DNA of 64,000 nt. Source: Allosphingosinicella deserti (GTDB taxonomy: Bacteria; Pseudomonadota; Alphaproteobacteria; Sphingomonadales; Sphingomonadaceae). Shown one piece after another: positions 27,169 to 37,369 of the stretch. Position numbers and translations under genes: made by a program. The stretch is from positions 1 to 64,000 of the forward strand of contig NZ_PXYI01000004.1 of the NCBI RefSeq assembly GCF_003012735.1. The letters run 5' to 3'. The stretch's first letter is position 1, and every line of letters starts with the position of its first letter. The notes beneath the pieces are model-generated. The model worked only from the letters and a program-made list of their open reading frames with translations, searched no databases and was not told the DNA's origin.

Positions 27169-28068
27169 ATGCACAAGCTCCTATCGACTGCTCTCGTCTG
27201 TTCGTTCATTGTCACGAGCGGCTGCGACTGGATGAAGGCCAAAAGCGCACCGGGCGCGAAAACGGAGAAGGAACTCGCTGCTGAAGCTGGCGAGCGCCTG
27301 CGCAAGGCCTGCTCGTCAGCGGAGACCTATGATCGGCTGAAGTCCGTCGTGTTCGACGAGGCAGCGCGGATTCGTAACTCCGATGCGCGGAACCTCGATC
27401 CGATCGCCGCCGCGTCGGTGGTCCGGATGGAAAAGCCGGTGGTGAAGAGCCGTGACGAGGCGCTCGATGTCACCGTCTGCAGCGGCCGCTTCATCCTCGA
27501 GCTTCCACCGGGCGCCGAAAATGCGTTCGACGGAATGCGCCGGGTCTCGGCCGAGGTCGAATATTCCGCGCAACCCGCCGCCGACGGCAGCGGCCTCGTC
27601 TACCAGATGGATGGCGCCGAGCCGATCGTCTACCGGCTCGCGACCTTCGGCCTTGCGGGCGGCAAGCTGCCCCAGGTCGTCACGGTCCCGCAGCCCAGCG
27701 CGCCCGCGGCCGCGGCACCGCAGGTCGATGTGGTGGATGCCAACCCAGCAGCGCAAGCGGCGCCGGCCCCGGTCCCAAAAGCGCCGCCCGTGCAACCGGG
27801 AGGCAAGCCCAGCTTCAATTGCCGCTATGCCGGCACCCGCTCGGAGCGGATGATCTGCGGGTCTCCTGCGCTGGCGGCCCGCGACCGGCAGATGGCCTCG
27901 GTCTATTATGAGGCGATGGCGAACAGCGATGCCGCGACTCAGCGCCACCTGCGCCGGAGCCGCGATGCCTTCCTCGCCCGCCGCGAGCAATGCGGCTCGG
28001 CGGCGTGCGTCGACGGCGTCTATGCAGCGCGGATTTCCGAGATCAAGACCGTCCAGGAAGGCCGCTGA
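27169..28068 (+). CDS. Lipoprotein with C-terminal LprI-like (DUF1311) domain
   Basis: The 299-residue protein starts with a lipoprotein signal, MHKLLSTALVCSFIVTSGC. The middle part is unassigned. An Ala/Pro-rich linker (about residues 185-225) leads to a C-terminal domain with CRYAGTRSERMICGSPALAARDRQM and REQCGSAACVDGVY. This cysteine pattern matches the LprI/DUF1311 family, whose members include lysozyme inhibitors. The ATG at 27169 fits the signal peptide; an upstream ATG-less extension from 27115 does not. It lies 50 bp after lepB. Confidence 0.75.
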   Translation: MHKLLSTALVCSFIVTSGCDWMKAKSAPGAKTEKELAAEAGERLRKACSSAETYDRLKSVVFDEAARIRNSDARNLDPIAAASVVRMEKPVVKSRDEALDVTVCSGRFILELPPGAENAFDGMRRVSAEVEYSAQPAADGSGLVYQMDGAEPIVYRLATFGLAGGKLPQVVTVPQPSAPAAAAPQVDVVDANPAAQAAPAPVPKAPPVQPGGKPSFNCRYAGTRSERMICGSPALAARDRQMASVYYEAMANSDAATQRHLRRSRDAFLARREQCGSAACVDGVYAARISEIKTVQEGR

Positions 28069-28139
28069 AGCTGCGGATTTCCTGTGGAAAAGATCCCGTT
28101 TCACTTCCCATAAGCGGCGCGGCTGCCCATAACGAATCC

Positions 28140-31100
28140 ATGTCCGCACCGTACGTCCCGCTTCGCATCTTCTCCTGCTACACGATGCTGGAAGGTGCGA
28201 TCGAGCCCAAGGCGATCGCCAAGCAGGCGAAGAAGCTGGATCTGCCTGCAGCGGCGCTGACCGACCGCAACGGCCTTTATGCGGCGATGGCGTTCACCGA
28301 CGCCTGCAAAGGCGAGGGCGTTCAGCCGGTCGTCGGGACGATGCTCGGGCTGGCCCGGCCCGGGACCCCGGACGGCAAGCCGCCGATCATCGACTGGCTC
28401 GCGCTTTATGCGCAGAACAGCGCCGGCTACGACAATCTCTGCGCTCTCGTCTCGGCCGCGCATCTCGATCGCCCGGTGGAAGAGGAAGCCCATGTCGGAT
28501 TCGACTTCCTCGAGGGGCGTACCGATGGCCTGATCGCGCTCACGGCGGGCGCCGAGGGCGCGCTTGCACGGCTGATCGCCGAGGGACAGGATTCGCTGGC
28601 CGACGATGTGCTCCGCCGGCTCGAGACGCTGTTCCCGAACCGCCTCTATATCGAGCTCAGCCGCCGCGGCGATTCTATCGAGGAGGCAGCCGAGCCCCGG
28701 CTGATCGATCTCGCTTATGCCCGCAATCTCCCGCTGGTGGCGACCAATCCGGCGCGGTTTGCGGAGCCGCATTTCCACCAGGCCCACGATGCGATGCTTT
28801 GCATCGCGCAATCGAGCCAGATCGATCGCGACGATCGCCGCAAATCCTCGCCGGAAGCCTGGATGAAGCCGGCCGCCGAGATGCGCCGCCTGTTCGAGGA
28901 TCTGCCCGAGGCGATCGAGAATACGGCCGTGGTCGCCCGCCGCTGCGCGGTCGGCGCGCCCAAGCGCAAGCCGATCCTGCCGAGCGTCGCCGGCGACCTC
29001 GAGGGCGAGGCGCGTCAGTTGCGCGAGGATGCCTTTACCGGTCTCGAGAAGCGCCTCGCGCTCTACCCCGATCTCACCGCGGAACAGCGCCAAGTCTATC
29101 TCGATCGCCTCGAATTCGAGATCAAGATCATCGTCGGGATGGGGTTCCCGGGTTATTTCCTGATCGTCGCCGACTTCATCAAATGGGCCAAGGACAACGA
29201 CATCCCGGTCGGTCCGGGCCGCGGATCCGGTGCCGGCTCGGCGGTTGCCTGGGCCCTGACCATCACCGATCTCGATCCGCTTCGGCTCGGGCTGCTGTTC
29301 GAACGCTTCCTCAATCCGGAACGCGTGTCAATGCCCGACTTCGACATCGACTTTTGCGAAACCCGCCGCGGCGAGGTCATCCGCTACGTCCAGCAGCGTT
29401 ACGGTGCCGACAAGGTCGCGCAGATCATCACCTTCGGTAAGCTCAAGGCACGTGCCGTGCTCAAGGATACCGGCCGGGTGCTGCAGATGTCCTATGGGCA
29501 GGTCGATCGCCTGGCCAAGCTGATCCCCAACCATCCGACCGATCCGTGGACGCTCGACCGCGCGCTGAACGGCGTATCGGAACTTGCCGCCGAATATAAG
29601 GGCGACGCTCAGGTCAGACGCCTGTTCGATCTTGCGATGAAGCTCGAAGGCCTGCCGCGGCACAGCTCGACCCACGCTGCCGGCGTGGTGATCGGCGACC
29701 GCCGGCTTGACGCGCTGGTGCCGCTCTATCGCGATCCGCGGTCCGACATGCCGGTCACCCAGTTCGACATGAAATATGTCGAGGGCGCCGGGTTGGTGAA
29801 GTTCGACTTCCTCGGTCTCAAGACACTGTCGGTCCTGCAAAAGGCGGCACATCTGCTCAGGAAGCGCGGTGTCGACGTGTCGTTCGAGACGCTGCCGTGG
29901 GACGACGAGGAAGTCTACAAGCTGCTCCAGCGCGGCGAGACGGTTGGCGTGTTCCAGCTCGAGTCCGAAGGCATGCGGCGCACGCTCGCGGCCGTGAAGC
30001 CGACCAATTTCGAGGACATTATCGCGCTCGTGTCGCTCTACCGGCCGGGCCCGATGGACAATATCCCGACCTTCGGCGCGCGCAAGAACGGCCGCGAGCC
30101 GATCGAGTACCCGCACGCCTTGCTCGAAAACGTGCTCCGCGAGACCTACGGCATCTTCGTCTACCAGGAACAGGTGATGGAAGCCGCCAAGGTGCTCGCC
30201 GGCTACAGTCTCGGCGAAGCCGACCTTCTGCGGCGCGCGATGGGCAAGAAGATCAAGGCGGAGATGGACGCGCAACGCGAGCGCTTCGTCACCGGCTGCA
30301 AAGCCAACAACATCGAGAAGGCGAAGGCCAACGAGCTGTTCGACTTGATCGATAAGTTCGCCGGCTATGGCTTCAACAAGAGCCACGCCGCCGCTTACGC
30401 GCTGGTCGCCTACCAGACGGCGTGGCTGAAGGCGCATCACCCGGTGGAGTTTTACGCCGCTTCGATGTGCTTCGACATGCACCAGACCGACAAGCTGGCC
30501 ATCTTCGTCGACGACATGCGCCGGCTCGAGATCGAATGCCTGCCGCCCTGTGTCAACGCCAGCGCGGCCGAGTTCGACGTCGAGCCCCACGGTGAGGGGC
30601 ATGCCGTCCGCTACGCGCTCGGTGCGCTCAAGGGCGTCGGCGAGAAAGCGATGGAACAGCTGGTCGAGGAACGCAAGGTCAAGGGACGTTTCAAGTCGCT
30701 CGACGATTTCGCCGAGCGGGTCGATCCGCGCCTGCTCAACCGCCGCCAGATCGAGAGTCTCGCCTCCGGCGGCGCATTCGATGCGCTGGCGCCGAACCGG
30801 GCGGCAGTGTTCGCCGCTGCCGAGACGATCCTCGCCCATGCCGCGAGCGCCGCGGAGGAAAGGACCAGCGGCCAGGGCGGCCTGTTCGGCGGCGAGAGCA
30901 ACGTCGTGCCGATCCGCATGCCGGTCGCCGCGGCCTGGTCGATGGCCGAAAGCATGGCGGCGGAGAAGGAAGCCTTCGGTTTCTATTTTTCGGCGCACCC
31001 GGTCGATCGCTTCCGCCACCTTGCCGAGGCGCACGGTGCGCGCAGCTACGGGGCCTATTGCGCGATGCCGGCGCCGCCGGATGGGGGCCGGTCCAACGGC

Positions 31101-31613
31101 GTGATGGCCGGCATGGTCGAGGATGCACGCTGGCGAACGTCGGCACGCGGCCGGCGTTACCTCATGGCGACGATGTCCGATGCGTCCGGCCAGTTCGTTG
31201 CGACCTGCTTCGAGGATGACGTTGCCGAGCGGCTCGAAGAGGCGGCGAAAACCGGCGCCTGCGCGCTGCTCACGGTCGAACTCGATCGCCGTCCCGGCGA
31301 CGAGACCCCGCGGGTGACGATCAAGCAGATCCAGCTGTTCGACACGCTCTCGAAGCGCGCTCGGCTCCAGCTGGAAGTCCAAGTCGAGGATGAGGCGGCG
31401 CTTCGCCGGCTCGCAGCCGCGCTCGCCGGCGAACGCGGCGGCAGCGGCGACTTGCGCCTTCGGGCGAAATTCGGAGGGGGTGAGGCCGAAGTCCTGCTTG
31501 GCCGCGACTTCAAGCTCGATGCCGATCTCGCCGCGCGCCTTGAACGCCTGCCCGGCATTGTCGCGGTGAATCTGTCGGCCGCGCCTGCGCCGCGGCTTGC
31601 GCTGGTTTCCTGA
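28140..31613 (+). CDS. dnaE: DNA polymerase III subunit alpha
   Basis: This is the replicative C-family DNA polymerase catalytic subunit, 1157 residues. It has an N-terminal PHP domain, then palm motifs GPGRGSGAGSAVAWAL and MPDFDIDF (about residue 400, two catalytic aspartates) and FDMKYVEGAGLVKFDFLGLK (third aspartate). An HhH region includes KFAGYGFNKSHAAAYALVAY, and a C-terminal OB fold follows. The first PHP metal motif reads RIFSCYTML, where active PHP domains have HSxYS-type histidine and aspartate residues, so this PHP domain is probably inactive. The ATG at 28140 gives the normal start MSAPYVPLR. Confidence 0.95.
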   Translation: MSAPYVPLRIFSCYTMLEGAIEPKAIAKQAKKLDLPAAALTDRNGLYAAMAFTDACKGEGVQPVVGTMLGLARPGTPDGKPPIIDWLALYAQNSAGYDNLCALVSAAHLDRPVEEEAHVGFDFLEGRTDGLIALTAGAEGALARLIAEGQDSLADDVLRRLETLFPNRLYIELSRRGDSIEEAAEPRLIDLAYARNLPLVATNPARFAEPHFHQAHDAMLCIAQSSQIDRDDRRKSSPEAWMKPAAEMRRLFEDLPEAIENTAVVARRCAVGAPKRKPILPSVAGDLEGEARQLREDAFTGLEKRLALYPDLTAEQRQVYLDRLEFEIKIIVGMGFPGYFLIVADFIKWAKDNDIPVGPGRGSGAGSAVAWALTITDLDPLRLGLLFERFLNPERVSMPDFDIDFCETRRGEVIRYVQQRYGADKVAQIITFGKLKARAVLKDTGRVLQMSYGQVDRLAKLIPNHPTDPWTLDRALNGVSELAAEYKGDAQVRRLFDLAMKLEGLPRHSSTHAAGVVIGDRRLDALVPLYRDPRSDMPVTQFDMKYVEGAGLVKFDFLGLKTLSVLQKAAHLLRKRGVDVSFETLPWDDEEVYKLLQRGETVGVFQLESEGMRRTLAAVKPTNFEDIIALVSLYRPGPMDNIPTFGARKNGREPIEYPHALLENVLRETYGIFVYQEQVMEAAKVLAGYSLGEADLLRRAMGKKIKAEMDAQRERFVTGCKANNIEKAKANELFDLIDKFAGYGFNKSHAAAYALVAYQTAWLKAHHPVEFYAASMCFDMHQTDKLAIFVDDMRRLEIECLPPCVNASAAEFDVEPHGEGHAVRYALGALKGVGEKAMEQLVEERKVKGRFKSLDDFAERVDPRLLNRRQIESLASGGAFDALAPNRAAVFAAAETILAHAASAAEERTSGQGGLFGGESNVVPIRMPVAAAWSMAESMAAEKEAFGFYFSAHPVDRFRHLAEAHGARSYGAYCAMPAPPDGGRSNGVMAGMVEDARWRTSARGRRYLMATMSDASGQFVATCFEDDVAERLEEAAKTGACALLTVELDRRPGDETPRVTIKQIQLFDTLSKRARLQLEVQVEDEAALRRLAAALAGERGGSGDLRLRAKFGGGEAEVLLGRDFKLDADLAARLERLPGIVAVNLSAAPAPRLALVS

Positions 31614-31645
31614 GGGCATACACTCCCCGCAAAACGGGAGAGTTT

Positions 31646-33247
<1,602 letters not shown>

Positions 33248-33258
33248 GGGATTGATGT

Positions 33259-33498
33259 GTGATCAGCGTTCAGAAGCAATTGTTCGATTTGGCTGAGAAG
33301 GGCCTTGGCGAGGGCCGGCAGCTGTGGGTGAGCATTGATCACGTTCCCGGCGAATGGCACCCGGTATCGAGCATCGCACTGAGCCGCGGGGGCAATTTCA
33401 TCCGCATGTGCCGCGCCGACGACGGCACCCTGATGGTCTGCCGGTTCAAGGATCTTGCGGCGGTCCGCTTCGACGAAGGTCAGCGGGCAAGCGCTTAG
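33259..33498 (+). CDS. Small hypothetical protein
   Basis: The 79-residue frame begins at GTG 33259, 11 bp after the acyl-CoA ligase stop. It encodes a mixed alpha/beta sequence with QLWVSIDHVPGEWHPVSSIAL and GTLMVCRFKDLAAVRF, which looks like a small beta-barrel fold. It was not recognised as a known family. The 3' end overlaps the convergent radical SAM gene by 4 bp. Position and composition support a real gene. Confidence 0.55.
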   Translation: MISVQKQLFDLAEKGLGEGRQLWVSIDHVPGEWHPVSSIALSRGGNFIRMCRADDGTLMVCRFKDLAAVRFDEGQRASA

Positions 33499-34571
33499 AA
33501 CAGACGGAGCTGGGCGCCTTGCGGGGGAACGAACAGGTCTGTCCTCAAGCTGATCTTCTCGCGGGTGAAGCCGTGTTTCGCCGAGGCGATCTTGAACCGG
33601 GTGGCGATCAGGTCCGCCCAGGGGCCGGAACCGCGCATCCGGGTGAAGAAATCAGGATCGTTGTCGCGCCCCCCACGCAGGGCCCGGATGATGTTCATCA
33701 CCTTGTCGGCGCGATCTGGGAAATGCTCGTCCAGCCACGCCCGGAACAAGGGCGCGACCTCGTGCGGCAGCCGCACCGGGATGTAGAAGGCGCCGATCGC
33801 GCCAGCTTGCGCCGCGGCTTCGAGAATATGCTCGACCTCATGATCGGTAATCCCGGGCACCACCGGTGCGATCGCCACATAGGCGGGGATCCCGGCTTCG
33901 CGCAGCATCTTCACCGCCGCCAGCCGCTTGCGCGCCGCCGGCGCCCGCGGCTCGAGTGTGCGGGAGATGGCGGGAGTCAATGATGTCACCGACACCGCAA
34001 CGCAGGCGAGACCCTCCGCCGCCATCGGTGCGAGGATGTCGATATCGCGGGTGACCCGGTCGGACTTGGTCGTGATCGTCAGCGGATGCCTGGTCTCGGC
34101 CAGCACCTCGAGGATGCTGCGGGTGATCTTCCACCGCGCTTCGATCGGCTGATAGGGATCGGTGTTCGTCCCGAGCGCCATCGGCCGCGGCACGTAGCCG
34201 CGCTTCGACAACTCGGCACGCAGCAATGCCGCCGCGTCCGGCTTGGCGAACAGCTTCGATTCGAAGTCTAGGCCTGGCGACAGATCGTGAAAGGCGTGGG
34301 TCGGCCGCGCGAAGCAGTAGATGCAGCCATGTTCGCAGCCCCGATAGGGATTGATCGAACGATCGAACCCGACGTCGGGAGAGACGTTGCGTGCGATGAT
34401 CGTCTTCGGCCTCTCGACGGTTACCGTGGTCCGCAGCGGCGGCGGGGCTTCGTCGAGATCCTCGCGCGCATCCAGCCAATCGCCGTCCGCCTCCCGCACC
34501 GGGAGGTTGAAGCGGGTCGGCGTCCGGTTCTCGGGCGCGCCGCGGCCATGGTGCACATCAGGGCGACTCAT
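33495..34571 (-). CDS. PA0069-family radical SAM protein (SplB-like)
   Basis: The protein of about 358 residues carries the radical SAM cluster motif CEHGCIYC, preceded by NPYRGC. Downstream are GTNTDPYQPIE, ITTKSDRVTRDIDIL and SVTSLTPAISRTLEPRAP. It belongs to the SplB-related PA0069 group, whose reaction is unknown. Spore photoproduct repair is unlikely in a non-sporulating bacterium. The ATG at 34571 gives MSRPDVHHGRGAPEN; ATG 34583 and a TTG at 34613 are alternatives. Confidence 0.87.
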   Translation of the reverse strand: MSRPDVHHGRGAPENRTPTRFNLPVREADGDWLDAREDLDEAPPPLRTTVTVERPKTIIARNVSPDVGFDRSINPYRGCEHGCIYCFARPTHAFHDLSPGLDFESKLFAKPDAAALLRAELSKRGYVPRPMALGTNTDPYQPIEARWKITRSILEVLAETRHPLTITTKSDRVTRDIDILAPMAAEGLACVAVSVTSLTPAISRTLEPRAPAARKRLAAVKMLREAGIPAYVAIAPVVPGITDHEVEHILEAAAQAGAIGAFYIPVRLPHEVAPLFRAWLDEHFPDRADKVMNIIRALRGGRDNDPDFFTRMRGSGPWADLIATRFKIASAKHGFTREKISLRTDLFVPPQGAQLRLF

Positions 34572-34717
34572 GAAGGAGAGCATGGGCCGTGCCTTGGAAC
34601 AGATCAAGAACAAAATCGCGCTTAGTCAGATACCCCGGACGGGGTGGAGACGAAGCAGGAACGGTGCTGAAGGCTCACCCTGATCGGTGCTGAAACGCTG
34701 AGCTCGGCAAGCGGACC

Positions 34718-36466
34718 TCAGTCGGTGCCGAGCGCCAGTTCCTTGTCGTTCTTCTGCAGCCGAACCGCCGCCGCGCCCGGCATGCCCGGGAAACGCGGCC
34801 ACATGCCTTGCGCCAAAGCGTTGCGGCTCGGCGAGGTCTTGCCGTTGACCTGATCGTAGACCCAGTAATTGCGGAGCACGATCGGCACGTAACCGCGCGT
34901 TTCCCAATAAGGGATCGACTCGATGTAGAGGAGCGGATCGCCCTTATCCATCTGACGGAAATTCCATTCGCCGATCGGCTTCGGGCCGGCATTGTAGGCC
35001 GCGATCACCTTGGGAAGCAGCCCGCCGGTGGCCTGTAGATCCCGCAGATACTCGATATAGGATTGGCCGTATTTGAGGTTCGATGCCGGTTGGCTGAGCT
35101 GATCATTGGTGAACGCATCGCCGCGCGCGCGCGCGATGTCGCCGGCGGTGCCGGGGCGGACCTGCAGCAGCCCCTGGGCACCGGCCGGACTGATCACGGC
35201 GGTGCGAAAGTTCGATTCCTGCAGAGCGTGGCCGAACACCAGCGCCTGATCGACCCGCCAGCCCTTGCTCGGCCGCCAATCCGGTCGCGGATAGCGAGCG
35301 GCGATGTTGATCGTGGCCCCGCGCGGCGCATTATGGGCTAGCCAATATTGCGTTCCCGCAAGATTGAGGTCGGCCGCCAGATGAAGCAGACAATTGTGGT
35401 CGGCCGGGCCGCCGATCCGCGCCTGCTGGCGGAGGAACTGATCGGCAAGCTCCATCTCGCCGATCTCGGCGAGCGCGATAGCGGCCTTCACATTGGGCTT
35501 GTCCGCGATCGGGCGCCACTCGGCGTCGCGGTAATTGTGCAGACCGGCAAAGCCCGGATCGCGGATGCCGAGCGCCGTGGCGGACAGCATTCCGTAAAAG
35601 GTTTCCTTCAGACGCGCGGCGCTGCGCAATTGCTGCTGCACCCGCTCAGGGCGGCCGCACATCATGTCGGCGCGCGCGCCCCAATAATTGCCCGCTGCGG
35701 CAAGCTCGACATCCGTGGCGCGGCCGGCGACGGTGGCGAAGGCATCGGCGGCGGCCCGGCAATCCTTCATCCGCCAGGCGGCGAGGCCCGACGTCCAGGT
35801 CGCCTGCAACGCGAATTCGCCGATCCCGACGCGCGCCTGCTCCGAGATGCGGCGCGCATCCGCGTCGCTTCCGATCAGATAATAAGACCATCCGATCCGC
35901 TGCTGAAACTCGGTCAGGGCCTCCGGCGTCAGCAGCCCCTGCTTTTCAAGCAACAGCGCCTCTGCCTCCGCAGGCCGATCGCCGACGATCAGCGGCTGGA
36001 TGAACTTGTCGAGGTCGGCGGCGACCGGGTCGTTCTTCGTGCCCGACACGCGCTCTCGGCGCGGCTGGCTGCCTTGCCAGATCAGTCGTTGCGGCTGGGG
36101 GAGAACCGGAAGCATTGTCGCCCCGCGGGTGGCGGCAAGCCGAGCCAATTGTTCGGCCTTCGGCATGTCGGGCGCCCGTTCGAGCACCGGAAGGATCTGC
36201 GCCAGCTCGGCCTTTGGCGAATTCTTGGCGAGATAGAGTTCGGCCCAGGCGGCGGCATGGAGGGGCCCCTCCGGCATCGCGGCGAGCTTCGCGGTAGCAC
36301 CGAACCAATCCTCGGCACGCATCGCTGCGAAGATATCGCGATAGGCCGTGCGCTGATCGGCAGTGAGGACATTGGGGACGACGGCGCGGGCGCCGGCGTC
36401 GTCGGCAAGAGCCGGCGCCGCGGGAAGAGCGAGGGCGGCGGCAAGCAGGAGCGTTTTGAGCTTCAT
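34718..36466 (-). CDS. slt: Soluble lytic murein transglycosylase
   Basis: This periplasmic enzyme cleaves peptidoglycan glycan strands and forms 1,6-anhydroMurNAc ends. The 582-residue protein has a signal peptide (KTLLLAAALALPAAPALA), an alpha-superhelical region of about 400 residues and a C-terminal Slt domain. The catalytic Glu is in ALQESNF, followed by SPAGAQGLLQVRPGTA and YIEYLRDLQ, then AAYNAGPKPIGEW. The ATG overlaps the UDG-like gene stop (ATGA). Confidence 0.9.
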   Translation of the reverse strand: MKLKTLLLAAALALPAAPALADDAGARAVVPNVLTADQRTAYRDIFAAMRAEDWFGATAKLAAMPEGPLHAAAWAELYLAKNSPKAELAQILPVLERAPDMPKAEQLARLAATRGATMLPVLPQPQRLIWQGSQPRRERVSGTKNDPVAADLDKFIQPLIVGDRPAEAEALLLEKQGLLTPEALTEFQQRIGWSYYLIGSDADARRISEQARVGIGEFALQATWTSGLAAWRMKDCRAAADAFATVAGRATDVELAAAGNYWGARADMMCGRPERVQQQLRSAARLKETFYGMLSATALGIRDPGFAGLHNYRDAEWRPIADKPNVKAAIALAEIGEMELADQFLRQQARIGGPADHNCLLHLAADLNLAGTQYWLAHNAPRGATINIAARYPRPDWRPSKGWRVDQALVFGHALQESNFRTAVISPAGAQGLLQVRPGTAGDIARARGDAFTNDQLSQPASNLKYGQSYIEYLRDLQATGGLLPKVIAAYNAGPKPIGEWNFRQMDKGDPLLYIESIPYWETRGYVPIVLRNYWVYDQVNGKTSPSRNALAQGMWPRFPGMPGAAAVRLQKNDKELALGTD

Positions 36467-37251
36467 GCGTTCACCTCTTCGATCAGCATCTGGAGATCCG
36501 CCCAGGCATGGGCCTTGGCGGTGGGAAGGTTGAGCAAGGTTGCGGGCGGAATGGAAACCAAGGCCTTAACCGGTCCTGATTGCGTCTGGATTTCATGCCA
36601 GCGGCCACGCGCCTGTGCCATCGGCAATCCAATCAGCGCCTTCGCGCAGGCATCGCCCAGCAACAGCACCGCCTTCGGCGCGACAAGGCCGATATGATGC
36701 CGGGCAAGGGTTGCGCAATTGCGCGCGCTGTCGCTCGCAAACCGCCCGTCCGGCGAGCGCAGGCAGGACAAGGCCGCGAGATAGACCGAATTGCGATCCC
36801 GGCCGATCGCTGCCAGCATCCGATCGAACAGGCGGCCGGGCTCTCCGGACAGCAAGGTGCCGGTGCCGCAATCGTCGGTGGAGGGCATGTCCGCCAGGAT
36901 CATCAGCCCGGAGGCAGGGTCGCCGGACGGGCAGACGCGGGGTGCCGAGGGGGCCGCGAAGTTCAGTGTCTCGCTTGTGCGCAGATAGGCCTGGAACAGG
37001 TCGATCTGGCCGGGGAGCTCTTCGACCGGTGCGGCGGGCGCCGGAACCGTCGGCGCCGAGGGTTGCAACGCCCGCCGATCCGGTTGCCTTTGCAGAGGGG
37101 CCGGCTCGCTCGCACGGGCCAGCGGCGCCGGCTGCGGGCGCAACCAGTCGCGCGGCTCTTCATCGATCAGAACATCGACGCCCGCGTCGGACCACCACTG
37201 CAGCACGCTTGCAGCGGCCGCAGGGGTCCAGTGTTCATTTCCCCGCTCCAT
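36463..37251 (-). CDS. Uracil-DNA glycosylase superfamily protein (type 4/5-like)
   Basis: The 262-residue protein has the UDG superfamily fold. Motif A-like MILADMPSTDD, the region GEPGRLFDRML, and LLLGDACAKALIG in place of the usual second motif are visible. Type 4 enzymes bind a 4Fe-4S cluster through four cysteines. Here the later pair is present (ALSC...NC, 16 apart) but the early CxxC is not, as only one cysteine (RVCPSG) precedes the core. A long Pro/Ala linker lies near residues 45-90. Activity is uncertain. The ATG at 37251 was preferred to 37305. Confidence 0.75.
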   Translation of the reverse strand: MERGNEHWTPAAAASVLQWWSDAGVDVLIDEEPRDWLRPQPAPLARASEPAPLQRQPDRRALQPSAPTVPAPAAPVEELPGQIDLFQAYLRTSETLNFAAPSAPRVCPSGDPASGLMILADMPSTDDCGTGTLLSGEPGRLFDRMLAAIGRDRNSVYLAALSCLRSPDGRFASDSARNCATLARHHIGLVAPKAVLLLGDACAKALIGLPMAQARGRWHEIQTQSGPVKALVSIPPATLLNLPTAKAHAWADLQMLIEEVNA

Positions 37252-37369
37252 CCCGATCCAGCAAAACGCTATAGCGGGCGGGCTGGTCAACCGTAAAATT
37301 GCCACCTATCTGCGAGGCGTTAGCTGCCCGCGATGAGGAGAGTCCCGGCAGCCCGCAAGGAGAGCTTGA

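Noticed and set aside
29328-31619. 763-codon minus-strand open frame opposite dnaE
   Set aside because: The plus strand encodes all DnaE motifs. The minus frame is rich in Arg, Asp and His codons, typical of antisense frames in GC-rich genes.
34663-34695. Direct repeat CGGTGCTGAA downstream of the lytic transglycosylase gene
   Set aside because: Only two 10-base copies, with no further repeat or symmetry; chance is sufficient.
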